Part shown: piece by piece, positions 5,664 through 8,398 of the stretch
Layout: each line of letters opens with the position of its first letter
Numbering within the stretch: the first letter of the stretch is position 1
DNA from: JBHEPS01 sp046261635
Lineage (GTDB): Bacteria; Acidobacteriota; Thermoanaerobaculia; Gp7-AA8
Direction: 5' to 3'
NCBI GenBank assembly: GCA_046261635.1
Contig: JBHEOL010000293.1
Span: 1 to 8,398, forward strand
DNA length: 8,398 bases
Notes under the pieces: model-generated
Database searches by the model: none
Told to the model about the DNA's origin: nothing
Seen by the model: the letters and a program-made list of their open reading frames with translations, nothing else
Made by a program: the position numbers and the translations under genes

Positions 5664-6464
5664 ATGGATCCGCGCAACCGACACGTGCTTCTCACCGGCG
5701 CCTCGAGCGGCATCGGGCGGGCGACTGCGCTGGCGCTCGCCGGCCGCGGTGCGCGACTCTCGATCGCGGCCCGGCGCGCGAACGAACTCGAGCAGGTGGC
5801 CGCCCGATGCCGCGACCTCGGAGCCGAGTGCGTCGCGATTCCCGCCGACATCTCCTCCCGCGAGGAATGCCGGCGACTGGCCGCCGAGGCGGAGGAGCGC
5901 TTCGGCCCCGTCGAGATCCTGATCAACAATGCCGGCTTCGCGATCTTCGACCCGATCTCCGAGGCGAGGCCCGGGGACCTCGAGTCGATGATGGCGACCA
6001 ATTACTTCGGAACTCTCTGGTGCACCCAGGCCGTTCTCGGCGGGATGATCCGCCGCGGAGAGGGGGCGATCGTGAACGTCGGCTCGATCGCCGGAATCAT
6101 GGGATTCGCACGGATGGGGGGGTACAGCGCGACCAAGTTCGCGGTCGCGGGTCTGACCGAGGCCCTCCGCTCGGAAACGATGCGGCACGGGATTCGCGTC
6201 TCTCTGGTGTCCCCCGGGACGACGGCGACGGATTTCTTCGTCACCGCGGAAAAGGGGAAGATGCCGGGGGCGTCTCGCCTCATGCTCGCCATTCCTCCCG
6301 AGAAAGTCGCGAGGAAGATTCTCGCGGCGATCGAACGAGGAGACCGGCGCAGGATCGTTCCCCTGGGAGCGCGCCTGTTCATGAGATTCAAGGAGATCGC
6401 TCCCGGGCCTGCACACTTCCTCATGAGTCACGTATCCAGCTGGATCGACAGGAGTCAACGTTGA
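5664..6464 (+). CDS. Short-chain dehydrogenase/reductase (SDR), classical type
   Basis: A 266-residue NAD(P)-dependent oxidoreductase with a Rossmann fold. The cofactor motif TGASSGIG is at residues 11-18, NNAG at 88-91, and the catalytic tetrad is Asn113, Ser141, Tyr154 and Lys158 (YSATK). The Arg-Arg pair at 37-38 after the second beta strand suggests NADPH over NADH. The C-terminal region (235-257) is fairly hydrophobic and could contact membrane or a lipid substrate. Sequence alone does not give the substrate; similar proteins act on diverse alcohols, ketones and acyl derivatives. The ATG at 5664 was preferred because AAAGG lies 7 nt upstream; an in-frame GTG at 5619 would add 15 residues of unlikely composition. 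The stop codon overlaps the start of the rhomboid gene. Confidence 0.9.
   Translation: MDPRNRHVLLTGASSGIGRATALALAGRGARLSIAARRANELEQVAARCRDLGAECVAIPADISSREECRRLAAEAEERFGPVEILINNAGFAIFDPISEARPGDLESMMATNYFGTLWCTQAVLGGMIRRGEGAIVNVGSIAGIMGFARMGGYSATKFAVAGLTEALRSETMRHGIRVSLVSPGTTATDFFVTAEKGKMPGASRLMLAIPPEKVARKILAAIERGDRRRIVPLGARLFMRFKEIAPGPAHFLMSHVSSWIDRSQR
6450..6454 (+). promoter_or_regulatory. Ribosome-binding site supporting the TTG start of the rhomboid gene
   Basis: AGGAG lies 6 nt before TTG at 6461, inside the last SDR codons. No other start codon in this frame combines a good site with the first membrane helix. Confidence 0.7.
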
Positions 6465-7108
6465 AAAGATCGACCCCGATCACTCTCGCCCTCGTCGCGA
6501 TCATCGTCGTGGTCTTCGCCTTCGAGTGGATGGCGGGCGGAACCACGAACCCGGCTGTTCTCGTTTCGATGGGAGCCATCATTCCCGACACCTTCGAGTC
6601 GGGCCAGCTCTGGCGCCTCGTCGCCGCGATGTTCCTTCACATCGGGATTCTCCATCTGGCCCTCAACCTCTGGGCGCTCTACCAGCTCGGTGGCGTATTC
6701 GAGGTTCTGTTCGGATCGAGGCGTTTTGCTCTCACGTACTTCGCCGCCGGGATCGTCGCTTCCATATCGAGCGCCCTGTTCACGAACGGAATCGCTGCCG
6801 GAGCCAGCGGGGCCATCTTCGGAATCCTCGGAGCGCTCATCATCGCGATCCGGCGCTCGCCCCGTTTCCGGAATGCGGGCTGGAGCCGCGGACTCGTTCA
6901 GCAGCTCATGCTGTGGGCCGGCATCAATATCGTGATCGGCTTCACGATGCCCGGCATCGACAACGCGGCGCACATCGGGGGATTCATCGCCGGCCTGATT
7001 CTCGGCTTCATCCCGCACAAGGTGCCGCCTCCTCCTCCCCGCGACATGGTCGTCGAGGCGTACGCGGCGGACCGTCAGCCGGAAGACCGCTCTACTTACG
7101 GAGGATGA
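6461..7108 (+). CDS. Rhomboid family intramembrane serine protease
   Basis: A 215-residue membrane protein that should cleave substrates within the bilayer. Hydrophobic segments run from 7 to 24 and then through about 185, consistent with the six-helix bacterial core. Trp51-Arg52 begins the WR-containing L1 region, His65 and Asn69 (HLALNLWAL) are the oxyanion-side residues, Ser116 lies in GASGAIFG and His171 in AHIGGFIAG. The Ser-His dyad is therefore intact and an active protease is expected. The tail after 187 is a proline run followed by a charged stretch, probably cytoplasmic. The TTG start shares TTGA with the SDR stop, so translation is likely coupled. The 3' end overlaps the convergent methyltransferase by 17 nt. 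The substrate is unknown, and the SDR partner offers no clear clue. Confidence 0.92.
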   Translation: MKRSTPITLALVAIIVVVFAFEWMAGGTTNPAVLVSMGAIIPDTFESGQLWRLVAAMFLHIGILHLALNLWALYQLGGVFEVLFGSRRFALTYFAAGIVASISSALFTNGIAAGASGAIFGILGALIIAIRRSPRFRNAGWSRGLVQQLMLWAGINIVIGFTMPGIDNAAHIGGFIAGLILGFIPHKVPPPPPRDMVVEAYAADRQPEDRSTYGG

Positions 7109-8156
7109 GCCGGAGGTCCTGGGAGCCGAACAGGATCGCATCGAGTTGCGCGGCAAGGGCGCGGACGTCTTCGCCGGCTTCGGACGAGAGCCGTAGACGC
7201 CGCGCGGAAGGGAAAGGATGCACCGCCCCGGCCTCTTCGACAGCGAACCCGTACTCTCTCGCGAGAAGCGTCAGGGCCGCGAGGTGCCTCGGGGCGAGAT
7301 GAGTCGGGTCGCGCCAGAAATCGGAGGCCGACACCGCGATCGCTTCGGCGTTCGGGGTTTCGATCATGAGGTAGCCGCCAGGCTGCAGCACCCTCCGCGC
7401 TTCGGAGAAGAGATCGATCAGCGGCTCGATCGGCAGATGCTCGACGACGTGGGAAGCGAAGATCGATCCAACCGAGGCGTCAGCCATGCCGCGGAAACAT
7501 TCGGGAATCGCGACTGCGGAAACGGTCAGACCGCGCGCCTCGAGGTCGGCCACCGAGATCGTGTTGGTGTCGAATCCGCGAGCCTCGACTCCGGCGGCTC
7601 GGCACAACTCGAGAAACTCTCCCCGCCCGCAGCCAACGTCGATCACCGGCTGCGACTGACGCGCGCGGTCGAGATAGAACGAGAGCGACTCCCGCACCTC
7701 GGCTTCGGTTCCGCGCAGACCTTCTTCGAGCCGCCGGTAGAGCCACTCGTCGCGCTCGGGGAGATCACGCGGCCGCTCGGCACGAGGAAGAGCCAGATCA
7801 CGGATTCGCGCAAGGGCGGTCTCGACCTTCGCGTCGATCGCGAGCAGGAGGGCGTCGTTGCGGCCCACCGCCGTCCGAAGAAGCGTCTCGAGCTCGCCCC
7901 GCGCGCTCTCGAGCTCTACCCTCACGGCCGCAACGTCACGGCTCCGATCCTCGATCATTTCGAGCAGCGCGAGATTGAAGTCGCGCTGGCGAGCCTCATC
8001 AGCGCGGCCGATGGCGCGCATCACCTTTCGCACCAAGGCGAGCAGACGCGCGGCCGGCCCCGAGCCACCTGTCGCGTGACGGCGGTTCTCGCGCCAGACC
8101 TCGCGCCATCCCTCGAGCCCGGCGGGCGGCGTTTCGATGAACTTCTCCTCAGCCAT
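7092..8156 (-). CDS. Class I SAM-dependent methyltransferase with N-terminal helical extension
   Basis: A 354-residue protein. Residues 1-165 are charged and largely helical, with a likely coiled coil at about 58-122 (NLALLEMIEDRSRDVAAVRV and on). Residues 168-320 form a class I methyltransferase domain: motif I VIDVGCGRGEF (171-181), the acidic loop GFDTN (194-198), ASHVVEHLP (234-242) and RRVLQPGGYLMIETPN (254-269), then FWRDPTHLAPRH. The HVVEHL/DPTH combination is common in methyltransferases of cell-surface polysaccharide and glycolipid loci, so a glycan or lipid substrate is a fair guess, but no glycan genes are in view. The start is the ATG at 8156; no strong ribosome site precedes it, and reading further upstream would translate the heptamer array. 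It is transcribed alone, converging on the rhomboid gene. Confidence 0.87.
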   Translation of the reverse strand: MAEEKFIETPPAGLEGWREVWRENRRHATGGSGPAARLLALVRKVMRAIGRADEARQRDFNLALLEMIEDRSRDVAAVRVELESARGELETLLRTAVGRNDALLLAIDAKVETALARIRDLALPRAERPRDLPERDEWLYRRLEEGLRGTEAEVRESLSFYLDRARQSQPVIDVGCGRGEFLELCRAAGVEARGFDTNTISVADLEARGLTVSAVAIPECFRGMADASVGSIFASHVVEHLPIEPLIDLFSEARRVLQPGGYLMIETPNAEAIAVSASDFWRDPTHLAPRHLAALTLLAREYGFAVEEAGAVHPFPSARRLRLSSEAGEDVRALAAQLDAILFGSQDLRLILRK

Positions 8157-8182
8157 TCCGGACAGTCTACAGAGATCAAGCC

Positions 8183-8252
8183 AGAAACCAGAAGCCAGAA
8201 GAAAAGGCAGAAGGCAGAAGGCAGAAGGCAGAAGGAAAATCAAAGGTGGGGT
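8183..8252 (+). repeat. 70-bp heptamer element, copy 2 (upstream of the methyltransferase)
   Basis: In order: AGAAACC, AGAAGCC, the 12-mer AGAAGAAAAGGC, three exact AGAAGGC units (8209-8229), the 12-mer AGAAGGAAAATC, and a tail. It aligns end to end with 5474-5543 (8 mismatches in 70, no gaps). It begins 27 nt upstream of the methyltransferase start codon, so it would lie in or overlap that gene's promoter or leader. One further partial unit (AAGCC) precedes it at 8178. Confidence 0.85.
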
Positions 8253-8300
8253 CGTGACCGTCATCCTGAGAGGCTGTGAAAGAAACCAGAGGGGCCGCGC

Positions 8301-8398
8301 TGGTGGAGCTTGCGAGGCGAGATCAAGGAGCGAGGAGGAGGCGATGCGGTGGCATCGTTGACGACGAGCGACGCGGAGATCGCCCGCAACCTCCACCA
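8301..8398. repeat. Imperfect long inverted repeat with an inner hairpin, cut by the window edge
   Basis: TGGTGGAG at 8301-8308 is the exact reverse complement of the last eight bases (8391-8398). Pairing continues inward through TTGCG and GGCGA, so about 18 of 20 positions match between 8301-8320 and 8380-8398. In the centre, CGATGC (8342-8347) and GCATCG (8352-8357) form a perfect 6-bp hairpin with a GGTG loop. The preceding bases (8260-8300) contain ATCCTGAG and a GC-rich stretch and have no coding assignment. The structure may be an intergenic repeat element. A GTG at 8349 with GGAGG 7 nt upstream could instead begin a gene running out of the window. Confidence 0.5.

Noticed and set aside
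8157..8396. Extended minus-strand reading frame fused to the methyltransferase N-terminus
   Set aside because: The extra residues are a translation of the heptamer array (repeated LLPSAFCLL-type strings) with no domain. The same peptide pattern appears when the array at 5474-5543 is translated.
8349..8398. Possible gene start (GTG, GGAGG 7 nt upstream, residues MASLTTSDAEIARNLH) leaving the window
   Set aside because: Only 16 codons are visible and they lie inside the inverted repeat. Third positions are GC-rich, so it stays possible, but there is too little sequence to call a gene.

Overview
The window is a stretch of high-GC bacterial chromosome carrying ordinary housekeeping and envelope genes on both strands. 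No rRNA, tRNA, CRISPR array, prophage or transposase gene is visible. The GC-rich codon use, the order mfd / parvulin lipoprotein / SurA-like chaperone, and the heptamer arrays between genes suggest a didermal (Gram-negative-type) bacterium. Acidobacteriota is my best guess, but this is inference from overall resemblance and no marker in the window proves it.

Layout. Bases 1-573 (+) are the 3' end of mfd, the transcription-repair coupling factor. Two exported parvulin-type proteins follow on the same strand: a lipoprotein (705-1598) and a SurA-like periplasmic protein (1669-2625). They form a likely outer-membrane-protein folding pair, and both have parvulin domains with degraded active sites. 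A stem-loop and an array of seven heptamers (GGTCCCT type) separate them from a convergent minus-strand operon. That operon is a CobB/SIRT5-type sirtuin (4171-3422), overlapped by 4 nt (GTGA) by a RadC/UPF0758 JAMM protein (3425-2748). Upstream of the sirtuin lie a candidate promoter and a perfect 9-bp inverted repeat, and then a 19-bp inverted repeat built from AGAAGGC heptamers that reaches almost to the stop codon of ilvE.

ilvE (5401-4475, minus), a branched-chain aminotransferase, diverges from an SDR oxidoreductase (5664-6464, plus). The gap between them holds a second heptamer array. The SDR stop codon overlaps the TTG start of a rhomboid protease (6461-7108), so these two are probably translationally coupled. 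The rhomboid gene converges on, and overlaps by 17 nt, a minus-strand SAM-dependent methyltransferase with an N-terminal helical or coiled-coil extension (8156-7092). Upstream of the methyltransferase is a third heptamer array and then an inverted-repeat structure cut off by the window edge.

The most distinctive content is intergenic. Four of the gaps between genes carry period-7 repeats of two sequence families. The copies at 5474-5543 and 8183-8252 are full relatives: 62 of 70 positions match without gaps by hand count, including non-heptamer spacers. They are therefore copies of a dispersed element, not independent slippage products. I see no sign of a defence system or a new multi-gene pathway. 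The repeat family is the part most worth pursuing.
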